Origin: Chrysomallon squamiferum
Lineage: Eukaryota; Mollusca; Gastropoda; Neomphalida; Peltospiridae
NCBI GenBank assembly: GCA_012295275.1
Contig: CM022665.1
Location: 26,711,946 to 26,775,945 of the forward strand
Direction of reading: 5' to 3'
DNA length: 64,000 nucleotides
Below, piece by piece: positions 42,499 through 56,541 of this stretch. Made by a program: the position numbers and the translations under genes. The notes under the pieces are model-generated. The model was given only the letters and a program-made list of their open reading frames with translations. It was not told where the DNA came from and ran no database searches. Within the stretch, counting starts at the first letter, position 1; each line of letters opens with the position of its first letter.

Positions 42499-43134
42499 GT
42501 TAGAGCCAGAAGGTCATAACTGCATTTTTGCCAAACTGAGAAAAACGCAAAACAAAGTTTCAGTTTTTTGGCATTTGATAGATTTTTGAAATTTCACATA
42601 TTTACAGCTTGTTGGACAACTCATCTGTTCAGAATTTTTCATGACAATAGTTCTAGTCATTAGCTCACCCAACCCCCCAGAATCACTTACGGCATTTTGG
42701 CATATGAAAATCTCAGATTTGTAAGTGTAAATAAGTCCTTTTGGCATAAAGTGAATTGAGATGTGTATATAGGAACAGAACATCTTAAGTGCACATACTT
42801 CCTTTTTGATATATATATACCAAACAATCATGACCATAATGGCATAAGTATCATTACGACATACTGGCAAAACAATGTAATAGGTGAATGTACTAATTTC
42901 ACTGGAACCAAAATGTCGTAAGTGCAGTTATGACTTTTTGGCATTAACAGATATTCACTTACAACCAACTGGCACGACCACTTACTATCCATAATCACTT
43001 ACAACTATGTGGTTCATATCTCACAAAGTTATTAACTTGATTCTTTGATATATGAAAGAATATACTACTGTACATGTATTGGTGATAAAATGTCATTTTA
43101 GCTAATAATGCACTTAAGACCCTCTGGCTCTAAC
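42499..43134. mobile_element. 636-bp inverted-repeat element with internal sub-repeats
   Basis: The left end GTTAGAGCCAGAAGGTCATA and the reverse complement of the right end AGTTAGAGCCAGAGGGTCTTA continue as an inverted repeat for about 32 bp (to ACTGCATTTTT / AGTGCATTATT). Inside, short motifs of the type CATAA-GTGCA and TTTTTGGCAT recur in both orientations at least six times (for example near 42715, 42788, 42843, 42918). There is no convincing transposase; the minus ORF of 118 codons lies across the sub-repeats. Class and target duplication are not determined. Confidence 0.6.
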
Positions 43135-46100
43135 TTTTTATGTTATAAACTTGTATCAAATCTTGAAAGTAAAATCACTTTTACATGTTACATAAATAGC
43201 TGATCAGTCGTACTAAATATTTTATTTAAAAAATACAAGAGTAAACAAAATTGAATATTTGAATATTAATTATAATTTTGTCAAAAATAATCTGTTCTTC
43301 ATATGGTTTTGAACTATAATTGACTATATACCAAATATGCACTTCTCTGATTTATGATTATGCATAAAATGTTTATTTATTAATTATTATTTTAATATTT
43401 TTTTTTAATTTGATACATTTTAAAAAGTGTTTTTATTCTGTTTATACATATAGTTTAGAAATGGGAAAATTAGATCACTGATAACATTGGTAAAAGTTTT
43501 ACCTACTATTGCTGTAAACTGTGTATCTTAATATCTTAAGTTCTTATATTGTAAATTTATCTTTGCATGGTTCAGACTATTGTTTTCATTTTTTTAATTA
43601 ATACACATGGTTACAACTGCATAAACTTGAAATAAATATGCATTATAAACAGATTATTTTATGAGAACCATTATATATATATATATATATATATTTAACT
43701 AAACTATTTTTCTAAACAGTTCAGCAATCTTTTCAGTTTTTTCCAAATGAAGTATATTAGTTTCTTCTTCTACCTAATGTTGTTGGTTTAGATTAGTTAT
43801 GCAGCATGTTTTCTTTTAATTTTAATTTGAAATGATACATGATCATTATCTTTGGACACACACGTACCCATACAGACTTGCCATTTTCAAACTTTTTTTG
43901 AATGATGTTGCTGAACATTCAATCTATACAAGTAACAGAGGAGTCAGCACAATGAAATTATGTATATATTAAAACCACGTTCAATATAACACACACACAC
44001 ACAAACACACAAAAAAAAAAAAAAAAAAATTTCTCTTTTCCTGTACAAAAGTCAAGGGTATACTTTTACAAGAAATATAAAGCTTTCTGTTAGTCTTCAG
44101 TGGACGGAATATTTGTTAAAGCAGAGTTTTTTTTTGTTTTTTTCTTCTCTGTTTGATCCTTTGCCATAAAATGTAGAGATAAATGAATTTCTTTTTGCAT
44201 TCATGTTATTGCAAATGAGTGGATTGCCTTATGAATAAATAAAGACAATATTAGTTTAATAAATCAACAGTCATGGTGTACTGCTTCGAAGAAGAAATGG
44301 CTTATGCATGCCCCAAATTGTTAATAAAATAATAAAAGATAAGGGTTATACTTACAACAATTTATGTAACTTATTATAAGTTCACTTATGGAAAACTGAT
44401 GTGAAATATTTTGTCTTAAGAACAAAAAATCTGCATTTCATTTCCAAATAAGATTCAGGACCATAAAAATTGATAAAAAGAGTTTTTTCCCTTTAGTTGT
44501 AATTAGACCAAGAATTTTAGCTAAGAAAAAGCCTTCTCTTAGTACATTATGAAACAGCTTGACCTAAAGAAACTGTTGATTCAGTTTCTTTCAGATTCAT
44601 TGTGTAGATGAAATATTTCCTATTCATGACTGTTGTAATTATACGTAAAGGTCTTTTCCTAGATATCTAAAGGAGAAAAGCTGATTGCACAATAAGGTAA
44701 GATGTACATACCACATGCTAACATAAGTAAAACAACTGGGTTGTTTTATTTCTCTTGACTGACTCTCTTTCTCTATATATATAAAAATAAAAAATAAGAA
44801 AATAAAAGAATAAATATGGTTGCAGGTGTCTACACTAAAGATTATCTTCTCCTGCTTTCTTTAACTTTTATTGCAGTGGAAATAGCCTGCAGTTTTTTTT
44901 TTTATTATTACGTATAATCATGTAATTTATCTGTATTGACCCAAGGTATGATAAATTCTGAGCAGATCAATCATCTTCAAAACACCATTCTAAAAGGTCC
45001 ATACGATTTGTATTTTCTATCATGCTGAACATAACAAAGAACTTTATTCCAAATGTAAAAATGTTAAGAGTTTGCAGTGAAACCTGTATGTTGTTTGTTT
45101 GACATTCCATAGACAGTGTTAGAAAATTAATTGGTATCCTTTCACAGTGTCATTATCAAAACAAACTTCTTATTTACTTTAAAACAAAGCAAATTAACAA
45201 GATTTCAAGTAGGTTAGAAAATAGCAACTTCTTTTCCAGATGCTTATATAAAGGCATAACTATAACATTTAAAAATTATTATTTTGTTTTTGTTTATTAA
45301 AAATATTTTAAATGTTTACCCCTTTATGGCTCTATGAAAACATATGCAGGATGGACATGATAAATTTTTAGCATAAAAATGCTTATATCTACATGACAAA
45401 CTTTAAAATGATCTGAAATGGGGCACTGAACTTTAAACAGTTAAGAACCACTACTTTATTATAAAAATATTTTGAATATTAAAATAACTGGGTCAAAAGC
45501 CTGCTTACAAAAAAAAATAAAAAAAATAAATGTGACCTATTTTAAAAAACAAAAAAGCAAATCTTATGACCATGAAAAAAGTATTGAATACTCTTGTAAA
45601 TTTTCACTAATGTCAATGTGTCTCTAAAAATAAACAAGTGTTAAGTAATTAAGTTTTAATTTGTTTCCAGTTTCACTAAACTGAACAACACCAGTAGGTC
45701 AGCAACTTGACCGAATAAATCTCTATTGCAGTGCCTTAAAAAGCTGCATAAATTGAGAATAAAACATGTAACTGAATACCTATGCATGGTCAGACATAGA
45801 ATAAGTACTAATAAGTCATGGCTAAAACAGTTTCATGGTACTGAATGACATGCCTGTAGTATTTTCAGGCCATAAATAAATCTACAACCCTGACTGACAT
45901 GTAAACTATGTTTGATGACAAATAATATCATTGTACTAAATTACCTGTCTATATAGACAATAAATACATGAAATTAATTTGGTAGAACTATTGTAATAGT
46001 ATTAATGCACTAGCATATTTTTTATAAAACAAGCAAAATACCACAATAGTGATATAGTCAATAATTTGTTTTTAAAATTATTTTAAAATGGTTATCAAAT

Positions 46101-48082
46101 GCCTCTTGTTAGGTATTAATGGAGTAAATATAAATTTAGTAATTTGGTTTTAAAGAAAGGTGTGTTGCATTTAAAAATAAATATACGGATGTATTACATG
46201 TAGAAACTATTACCACTTTGTTACAAAAATTGCAAGCATTACACTATTTTCTGAACTAATTCCATGCTATATATTTTGACACAGCTTCTATGTAAATGTT
46301 TTTTAATATATATTTTTTTAACTATTATGGATTCTGAAGATACATGTATACTGCGTGACTTGTGTAATTTATCTATGACGCCATTAAAGTTAGAAACCAG
46401 ACCACTGAATGAATGAAGCTAAATTTTTATATAGTTTGCTTGTGGCAAATATTTGTATGTCAGTAGTTCAGGTTATGATATATTTAGCTTGTACCACTGA
46501 AACTGTTTCAACCTGCAGCAGTTATTAAATTAGTTATTTCTGCAACAAACACTTTCATTTTAGTGAATTTTAGACAAATATTTTTTTAATTTTTTAAAAG
46601 TTTATTATTATTTTTTTTTTTTTCTTTACCTTTACAAAACAGCAGCCTATTTGCTTTTGCTGCTTCATAAATAAGAATTTACTTTAAAGAATGACTAGGC
46701 ATATTTCATTTACATTTTGCTTGCTGGTAATAAATTGTAATAAATGAAGAAGATAAAATATTCAGTGAAGTGTTTCATGAGTCATTAATCTTTGTAGGAC
46801 AGCATGAACACTTAACATAGATTATCATTTTTTTTATACTGCTCCTGTTTACCTGTTAAACAAAATACAGTTGATAACATCTGAAGAGAAGACCTATTTT
46901 TAAACCCAAAAGGTTGTTTTTTTAATGCATAAAAAAAAAAAAAAAGAATTGGAAAAGCATTCTGAATAATGAAAGAAGGAAAGTTATTAATTTTACATTC
47001 TATAAATTTCACAAGGCAAAATGTATAACATTGCATCATACACATCTTAAAAACATTCAGTAACAGATGTTGAAGTAAGGTATAGTTTATTTTAGTTGTA
47101 TAAAAATAAAATTATTTCAGTTAATTTTCAAACACTCCTATATTACACCATGAAGCAAAGTGTAAAAAAAAAAAAAAATCAAAAAAGAAGCAATCATAAT
47201 AATTATTTTATTAAACAAATGATAATTTTAAGATATGTTTGGTATGACTGTCTGTTATTTTTTCTTTTGTTTTCTCGTTGCATAATTGAACAACATAGAA
47301 TATACTTGTAATATTTCCTTCTAGGTGAACTAGAATTAACAAAAGTAATGATGTCAGATAGGTTTCTTATATAAATTAATACATTGTGATGTATTTTTAT
47401 GAAAATTGTTTGAATAGGTTTTAATATCCCCACCTTCTCCTAAGCAGATTTCTGCTTTGAGATTAGATGCAGGTTTTTAATAATACTAAATCAGAATAAT
47501 AAAAATACACTGTGTGTAAAAATAGTATGAAGTACTTCCAGGAGTAATTTAATTTCAAACAGATAAAAAAAGAAGCAAAACATACTGTTAACATAATTCT
47601 CTGCTTGCAACTATTTGATCAGCAACAAGAGAATACTCCACAGAAAGTGTTAATGTGATAAGAATTGTAAATAGCAAAAGTTAGTATCCTTGTCTTTTCA
47701 CACGGCCTACGGGTATGAATGCTAACTGTGAATTAACCTTTATTGTTGTATTTTTTGCCTGTAGATGGCAAGTTTAACTAGTTGACATTAGCTTTGTTAC
47801 TGCCAGTCAGTACTGGCTTTGTTTCTTAATAGACTTGAATTTGATTAGCAGAGTTTCTGATTTCTCTGTCTATTGTTTTTGTCAAGCTGTAGAAATTAAA
47901 TTAAAGATTCAGTCTGCATACTCACATACACAAAAAATTGTTCTTTTGTTAGTGTTCAAAAAGAATTCAGACAAGATGTCTAAAATGACAAATCATAGGG
48001 GGAAAAATGCTTATGTTTGGAACAAAGGTGCAGTAACCATCTACAGTTTATTTAGTGGTGATATATATATTTGCCATCATGT

Positions 48083-48104
48083 ATGTGTGTGTGTGTGTGT
48101 GTGT
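48083..48104 (+). repeat. (GT)n microsatellite
   Basis: About ten GT units. Confidence 0.9.
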
Positions 48105-51100
48105 TTCTGCTGGGAATGATTTAATTTCTAAATCTAATCCTGCCAATGTAGGCCAACTTAAATAATTATATCCCCGAATTTTTTAAATTCACCTCCACCT
48201 GCTGAGCTGATATCATGTTACATATATTGGTTCAAAAACATTTTTGCACTAGCTTCAGGCATCTTTCATATTTTAGCATTAAACTCTTTATGGATTTTTT
48301 TTTTTTAAATAATAGGAATTTATAAATGTCACTTTTTTTTTTTTTTTTTTTACAAGTCATTATACATCATAGCTAATAGGAACCATAACAGCATTTAATT
48401 ATCCATTCTGCATTTCAAAACCCACCAAATAACATTAATATTTAGGCTATTTGTATTATTATCTTGATAAATAGAAGCTTTGCCAGAACTGAAAGTACAT
48501 TTAATTTGAACATGTGTGCCATAATAGAAAAACTTTAAAAAAACATCACCACCTTTATGTTAACTTGAGCTACAGTGTCTGTAATTGAGCATATATCATA
48601 TTTTGAATATGTTTTATCTGTAACTAATTAGAAAGACTGTACGCAGTTATGTTGGTTTAATACTCAGCTGATAACCATGTTGAGTTCAGTAACTGGGCCA
48701 ACACTCAGCTTGTGGTATCTTTCTTTTCTATAGCCTTTGTGACTAAGTTTTTACGTAATCTGATCTGCTATTTTTGCAAATTGAATTTCATTTGACGTTT
48801 ACCTAATTTATTATATTTTTTTAATAACTTAAAAAAAAAAAACATTTTTTTTACGATAGTGTATAGCATTATTGTTGAACTCTTACACACTAATTTTTTT
48901 TAACCTTGATTTTTTCTTTCTTTCTTTTTTTCAACATCATTTTAACAAAATGAAAAAAGAATTCACTTGTAATAGCTAAAGGTTTGGATGCTGTGTCATT
49001 TGGATTAGCTTTATTTGGAACAAATTAATTATGTTTTACTTTTAAGTTGCAATTAGTGGTAACTAAGCTAAAAAATAAATTAAACACAAGCAAACAAAAC
49101 ATAATGTGAAGTAACATAACATAAAAAGGAATAAGTAAAAGACAAAGACATTAATAGTCTCACTTTTTAAATGCAAGTTCATTGTTAAAAGGAATTAAAT
49201 CATTTCAAACAAATGTATTTTCTCAATGCATCCTAAAAAAATATTTAATTACATTTGGTTTTTGGTAAAATCTCTTTAATTTACTTTTGCTGATTAAATC
49301 ATCACAAATCATTGGTAGTTACTGTGTGTCATGATAACAATCATGTTTATTTTGAAGGTAATACTTAGAACTGACTGCAGTAAAATTGTACCATTAATTA
49401 TATTAGCTAATGTATGGTTATTCCACCATGATGCTTCAGTTAATGTTTATTGATGTTAACAAACAATTACAAGAGTATATATTGTGTACATTGAACCTCA
49501 ATAAGATTGAATAAATGTAGTTGATTGTACTTAATTCTTTTACTGTCATTGTCAAATTACCCACAGAACATTTTTTTTAAAAGTTAAAACATTATTACTG
49601 TGGGTTTTTTTTTAAATCTGTCTTTCTCTCTATTTCAGAATCTTTTCATTGATCAATACAAGTTTTTGTTCCAGCTGTATAATTTAAAAATCTGTTTTAA
49701 AAATGTTTAAGGTAACATTTATGCTTTGCAAATCTTGTGAGAAATAACAAACTGTGAAACAGTGAAAATTAAAACATTCATAATAATAAAAGTATATGGT
49801 TCTAGGGCCCCCTGCATATGCTCAAGAGATCTGTATAAAAGATGTAATTTTATCTTACACATGTGTATACCTGGAAATCCTCTCTACATATTACTAATAA
49901 GAACTGTTAAAACCCATGAAATTTATACTGACTACAGTTTTCTAGCATTACATATGCCAACTGAGAATACAACTTACTGCACAGTAATTTAAAAAAAATA
50001 TATTTTTGAATTGCAGTTGATCTGAACTGTAGATGAAAAACCTGCTAATATGTGTCATGTAGAGGGAAAGAATTATCTCCCCTCCTTTACCTATTTCTGC
50101 CCTAATTATCTCTTACATTTTTTTATTTTATTTAAAAGTATACATTTTAATTTTATTTATTTTAAAATTTCTTTTAAGGTAGTTTTACTGCATCATATTT
50201 TCATGATATATATATTATATATATATATTCACAAATATCTGTTGGCAATAAGTTTTCATACATTAATAACTGTTTCTGAGCAGGTGTCTATATGCATATC
50301 ACTATCATATGGCTCTTTATTTAGTTAGAAATATTAAGTCTGCAGAAGAATTATTTATGTACTAATATTAAATGTTAAAAATAAGACATTTAGATTAATA
50401 CAACAGTTTTAAGAATGAGGGTTAGCACTAGTTTCCACACATGCTTGCAAATAGTTTTACGATAAAACAAGTGTATGATTTAAAAAAAACCCAATTCTGT
50501 CCCATTTTATAACGAGAGGTTTCATTTGCTAGCTTTCAAAACTCTTTGAAGCTTTTCTGATAAATGTTCATTGAGTGTAAATTTAAGAACCCATCAACAT
50601 CACTAATCCAGTTTTATTATTATAGCTAAAACTAAAAATGTGTGATGTAAACACCAACTGAAACTGTATTTACAACACTTTTTATTTATTATTGTTTTTT
50701 TGTTATTATTATTTCATATTTTCATATTTTAAGTTTATTTGTAATAAACACAAATATTAAATATACATAAATAAGTAAAAATGTATGCATGAATGAGATA
50801 CATATGTAACAAGGTAATTATGATGTTTTTTGCAAAATCTTCTTTGAATAGCCTTAACATACGATTTATTAACACCATTCTAACATTCCTGTTTGTCAGC
50901 ACCATTTTTCAACTACAGTTTTTGGTTTAGGGGATTACTGATATCTTCAAAACAAGAAATCAGAGACATACTGAATGCCTCCCTGTGTCTGAAATTATTT
51001 GTATACTTGAACTAACTCTTACAACCATAATCCTTGGCATTTATGAACATGGAATGAAGCCAGTGCCTGTACATTTGTCAGATGTTTTATACATTTTGTA

Positions 51101-51287
51101 AATTGATGACTACACATCTCAATGGAGAGTCTGTGATGATGACATTCCTCTCTGTTCATTTCACTGGGACAGATAAATCCAGATGAATTTATGAGTGTGC
51201 AGTCAGGAAAAAAAGAAAATTAAATGTAAAAGCAACATTTGTTTTCTCTTCTTCTCTTCTTTTTTTTTTCTCTCTAGTTCATTGTTT

Positions 51288-51304
51288 TCAATAATAATAT
51301 TAAT

Positions 51305-51355
<51 letters not shown>
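51288..51355 (+). repeat. (AAT)n microsatellite
   Basis: About 20 AAT units with two early interruptions; poly-Ile ORFs on both strands are artefacts. Confidence 0.92.
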
Positions 51356-51359
<4 letters not shown>

Positions 51360-52077
51360 CAAATACATTTTATTTTTAAATTTAATATTGCTCCAGAACA
51401 ATTTTCAGGATTCACATACAAAGTACTGTGGCACTTACAGAAATCAAGCTTCAGTACTAACAACAGTAAGAACATGTTTCAAAAATGTTAGGTCTTCATA
51501 TATTTAGCAAATGACAGTAATTGTATTATTATGGAAACGTTATTGTGATCAAAGAAGGTTTCTCCAACAGTTTCCAAACAGTCATAAAATGAATAAGAAA
51601 ATAAAAATCCATCCTTGAGGCCACAAAAAAAAAAAAAAAAAAAAAGAAAGAAAGAAAGAAAAAAAATATGTAGAAAGCAACAAAAACATCTTTCATTTCA
51701 AAACATAAAGAAAGAAAATGTAAGAGTGAATTAGCTAATGCCACAAATGATTAACTGAGTGCAGATAGTTGTGAATTATTATTTTCTTGTTATTGTATAA
51801 TAGCATATGAAAATAGCAACAACATTTTTGGGAAGAAGTGTGTAAATAAAATGTATATTTAATTACAGTTTCATGATTTAGTATCACAAAGATTTCTTTC
51901 TCTTGTTGAATTAAGCATCACAACAAGCACGTTTGAGACCTTATGCTTAATAATCCTTTTCTTAAGTTGTAAATATGCATAATAAATAATAAATTAGACA
52001 AGTGTTTTCTTAAAGAATGTTTTAATAGGTTGATTTATTTGGAAATATATATAATTATTTTCATTATTCAGTTATCA

Positions 52078-52125
<48 letters not shown>

Positions 52126-52126
52126 T
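52078..52126 (+). repeat. (ATT)n microsatellite
   Basis: Sixteen perfect ATT units. Confidence 0.95.
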
Positions 52127-53339
52127 TATGTAATAAATGCACTGAATTGAAGGATATTTAAAAGAAAAAAAATTCAATTTTATTATTTTTGGTTGTAATA
52201 CTACTATTCTTTTTTTTTAATTATTAAAATAGAAGAGATAGATCAGTGTTCAGCTGGCATTTAAAAAAAGATTATAAAACTGATTAAAATGATACTTAGT
52301 TGTGTATACATATATTCTGGTAATTTTGATATCCGGTGTTGATAAATAACCATTTCAAGTAAGCATGCTGTAACAGGATGTGATTGCATTTTAAATAGAC
52401 CTGTTGTCTGCATGTCACTTTATAATCTCTGCCACAAAATTAATGTGTTCAGTTTTTCAGCAGTCATCAGAAATCTTTGTTTTTGAAAAGATAAAAAAAA
52501 GAAGAAAAAAAGTACCAGTTATACCAGTTAATACAAACTGTAACATTATTAGGCTTACTAACAGTAACAAAAAAAAAAAAAAAAAAAGTATTAATTTGTT
52601 ATTATTTTCTTGTCATTTGTTTTAGTTTTTTTTGTTAATATCAGGTTTAAAAACAGTATATAATGAAACTGTATACAGATATCTTTTGCTGATTGGAAGT
52701 ATTGTTAATTTTAAAAATAACTGAACAAATAATTATTGTTCCATGATAAAGTTTCTGATTAACATCACACCATAAAGAAAAAAGGTTCACTAAGAATATT
52801 GTATCTGAAAAAAAAGAAGCTGTAAAAACCAGATATAATAATGATGATGGTGGTGATTCGTTTAATTTTAAATATCTATTTTTATTTTTTTTATTATTAT
52901 TTAAAAAATTATTTAAAAAATTATTGTATTAATGAGATTTATTGATTTCTTAAATTTTATTTTGTTTTGATTTTTAAAATGTATTTAATCTTCATATTAG
53001 TTGTTGGCTTTTTTCTTTCTTTCTTTCTTTCTTTACTTCTGTTCATAATTTGACTTAAATTGTTTTTTTTCTTTAATGTTTGTTTTTAATATAAAGATTA
53101 CATGCCAATATATTTCTGTCTTCAAGAAAAAAGAGGAAAGAATGTAAAAAGGAATAATGGAAAAAAAAAAAACCTGTTAGGCAAGAGTGTTTTATGAGAT
53201 GATGCAATATTTTACAAATTAAAAGAAAAATCTTTCTAAACAGATTTCTTTGTTTTTAATATAATCCATCTGAGGTTTGTAATTACAAGATATCTTTTTT
53301 AAACAATAATGTAACTTAACTAATGAAATCTTCATGAAG

Positions 53340-53428
53340 TGAGGATATACTTGTTTATAGATGCATCAGTAAGATACCTGATACCAAAGTGGTTAGAAAA
53401 TGAATGGAAACAGGGCTTAGAGTTGTTG
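53340..53428 (+). CDS. Doubtful internal exon
   Basis: After CTTCATGAAG the sequence is open for about 29 codons (RIYLFIDASVRYLIPKWLEN then EWKQGLELL) and meets a good donor TTG|GTAAGA. Composition is more coding-like than the flanks, but the acceptor has no strong pyrimidine tract and the peptide matches no family I know. A relic of a retroelement is an alternative. Confidence 0.18.
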
Positions 53429-54885
53429 GTAAGACATAGTGTATTTTTGTCCTTGTTTTTAGACAGTGCCGTGTTTATGTTGGAGCTTATACCTTCTTAC
53501 ATACAGTATACCAGCATAAAGCATATGTGAGTAAAAAAAAATGTAGATGTCCATAGGGCACTTCTCCTTTTTATTGATTTAATATGAATACAATATTTTA
53601 TTTGAGAAACATGTAAGTAAAAGATAAAAAGTTTTACATATGAAGAAGGTTATTATCTAAGGAAGTGATGTGAAAGATACTAAGAAGTTATTGATCACAG
53701 AACATCAGTTTACAGTATAACAAATCCTAATAGCATGGATTGGTGAGTGAAACAACTTGATCATACACATATATAAATTTATTCACCTGAATAGTTCTTA
53801 GTTTCTTTCTTCTTTTAATTTAATTTTTTTTTCCCCCATTTTTATCTACTATTTTTTTTTTTTTTTTCTTCATGAAATATTCTGACCTACTTTATTTTTC
53901 CAAATCTTATCAGAACTTAGTTCTAAGTGAAACAACCACATTAAATTCACATTATTATAAGAAATACATCCATGCCAGGTATCACTTAGGGAACTGACTT
54001 TATTTATAATTCAGAAAAACGTGTGAGAAGATCAAAGATGATTTAGTTGAAGAAATAATTATTAATAAAGAATACATCTGACTCTTGAGAATATTACCTC
54101 TATGTACTGTATTATGCCAGAGACTGAAAATTTAATGACAGCTACAACCCTAAGGCATTCATCTACATGAACACTGGCATATAAGTATGTTGCTCATAAT
54201 AGATATGAATTTGTACAGGGTCACATTGTTGAAGGGTGAGGCTTCCAGGAGGATAATTTTGGCCAAGGTATCAATTCAAAATGATGCTATTGATACAGAC
54301 ATTGATTAATTTTTGTTTCTGCCAGAGACCAATGACGTTGAATCTACTGACACCTGAAACTGTATCTTATAGCCACCCTTCTCTTACATTATGAAGTTCA
54401 TTCGCACTTGGTTATCCTTTTATACAATATGTCTCATAAACTGACCTAGTGACTCTCACACAAGATAACACATGCCATATGTTTCTGGGCAGAGCAAAAT
54501 TTGACTTTTTGTCAGATAAAATATTGTAACAAATCAGTACAGCATGATGGTTTCCATCCATAAACTCCATTAAGAAAATGTTTATTAAGACACTGCTGAT
54601 ATGCCATGTACAATTCACTTATTATTATCATAATAAATTTCACATTTTCAAATTATTAAATTTTTTTAATAATATTTTATTTAAAAAAAGAGAAGTATGT
54701 AATATTGTCTTTAAAAGAAAAGTAAAATAAATTAATGAAATGTTTGTAAGTAAATTTCAAAAAGATGTTTGTATGGATTTATTTATTTGCTTCATAAATG
54801 TACACATCATTAACCTTTTCTGATACTAGAAATATATATTTACATATTCCCCTTTATAACTTTATTTTTTAATTTTATTGTTATT

Positions 54886-54930
54886 ATTTTTTTTTTTTTT
54901 TTTTTTTTTTTTTTCTTTTCTTTTTTTTTT
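54886..54930 (+). repeat. Long poly-T run
   Basis: Two T runs separated by CTTTTC, about 45 bp. Confidence 0.9.
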
Positions 54931-56034
54931 AAATTATTTTTTTAATGATGATGTTTATGGATTGTTATAAAAAAATTTATGTTATGTTTTGTAACAAATA
55001 CACCGGTATCTTAAGACACTGACTTTGGTACACATAGTTCATGAGATTATTTGTGTAGGTATTGCTTTGGCTGCTCATTGGATATACATCCAACTGACAC
55101 AACAAGTAGTCTCCCATTTCTTTCATGACACCCTAAAGTGTTCATTTACGAAGAAATAAATATCAAGTTACACATATTACATGAACTGTAGTTAACTTGG
55201 CATCTGTCTGTCAGTTTACTCATTTGCTTTACTGGTTTAATATTTCCAGTTTCTTCATGTATCAGGCACAAAATAATTTGTGAGTATTTGTACTGAAAAC
55301 CTTGCTCACATTTTAATTTAACTTTAACCATTTTTTTTTTTTTTTTTTAATGGTTGGTTTCTTTTGTTTTTGGATTTAATGGGAATTCTGATATTATTTT
55401 TGAAATGAAAATTGGTATATAATTATCCAAAATAACAATAAGGAAAAATTAGTACTCAGACGTAAATGTTAAAAAAATAATTTATCAGAAAAGAAAGAAA
55501 TACATTAGTTGTATTAAAGTGTTCATTATTTCTAAAAAGTTCTTTGTCAAAAGAACAAAACAAAGCCAAACAAAGCATTAACTCAGATAAATTTAGATTT
55601 AAATCAACATTAAATAGAACAAGAAAGTGAACATTATATGATTCATTGAAGTAAGTGTCTGATAAACCTTTGTTTCAGCTATATAAATTCAGATTTTAAA
55701 TCTAACTATTCCTGTTAGTATTCAGATATAGATTCAGTTTCGAACATCTATTAGATAGTAGTTATTTAACATAATATCAAATGTTGAAGAATAATTTGAT
55801 GAATTTTCATTACCTTTACTTTCCAGTTGACTACTAGCATTCTGTATGTTCAGTATTGCATTTAATGAACATTATAAGCAAATTAATACTCTAACTATGA
55901 AAAACATGAATATTATAATTTAGTTCCCAAATTGTACCATACAAAAATACTGTTCTGCCAGTTAAAGTTCATATAATAATTCTATTTAGCTTCCATGTGG
56001 CAATTTGAAAAGATTTTTTTTTTTTTTTTTTTCT

Positions 56035-56541
56035 TCACATTACAACTGTTCCATTCTCAGATCCAGAAATAATCAAAATGTACATTTGACAGGAGATCAT
56101 GCACTGGTGCCCATCATAAGACCTCCTGGCAGGTGGTCTTCCCTGGACTGTGACTGGGTCAGAGGTCTCTACAACTGACTGATTTGGTTTTTTCCTATTT
56201 GTAACATTAGTAGATCTTTGTGACAAAATAGATACCTGCCATCATCATTGATGAGAGCTAGTAACTCAAAGCAGCTCTACCATTAGCTGGTGTTCAATAT
56301 CACTAATGTAAGGCAGACGCCTACAGATGTAGGCAGCAGACGGACAGTGACAGTGCATGATTGTGAGATACCTGGAAATTGGATACACACATACCTTAAG
56401 ATATCAGATCAAGTCAAAAGGATATCTGTTCAGGTTCCACTTGGATTGGAGGGAGTTAAACTGGCAAACAGCCACTTAGAAGGAAAAAAAATCTTACCTA
56501 CAATATACGCAGAAATTATTATTGGTTGTTTTTCTTATTAA
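56035..56541. other. G+C-richer island with opposing ORFs, possible exon or transposon relic
   Basis: About 500 bases stand out by composition. The plus strand has an open stretch (about 56281-56541) with TVTVHDCEIPGNWIHTYLK and VPLGLEGVKLANSHLEGK, preceded by CTACCATTAG. The minus strand has an open stretch 56226-56035 ending SGSENGTVVM. An 11-bp inverted pair (56096-56106 and 56351-56361) and a 19-T run at 56014-56032 flank part of it. On the minus strand that run would be a poly(A) tail, as left by a retroposed copy. I cannot decide between an exon and a mobile-element remnant. Confidence 0.3.

Noticed and set aside
42514-42870. 118-codon minus ORF
   Set aside because: It lies within the inverted-repeat element and is made of its sub-repeats; no transposase motif is visible.
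53340-53428. RNase H-like reading of IDASVRYLIPKWLEN
   Set aside because: The spacing between D and W differs from RNase HI and no other catalytic block is nearby.
56035-56226. WD40-like peptide end SGSENGTVV
   Set aside because: One short resemblance without the W-D pair, GH dipeptide or repeated blades is not enough, and the frame stops right after.
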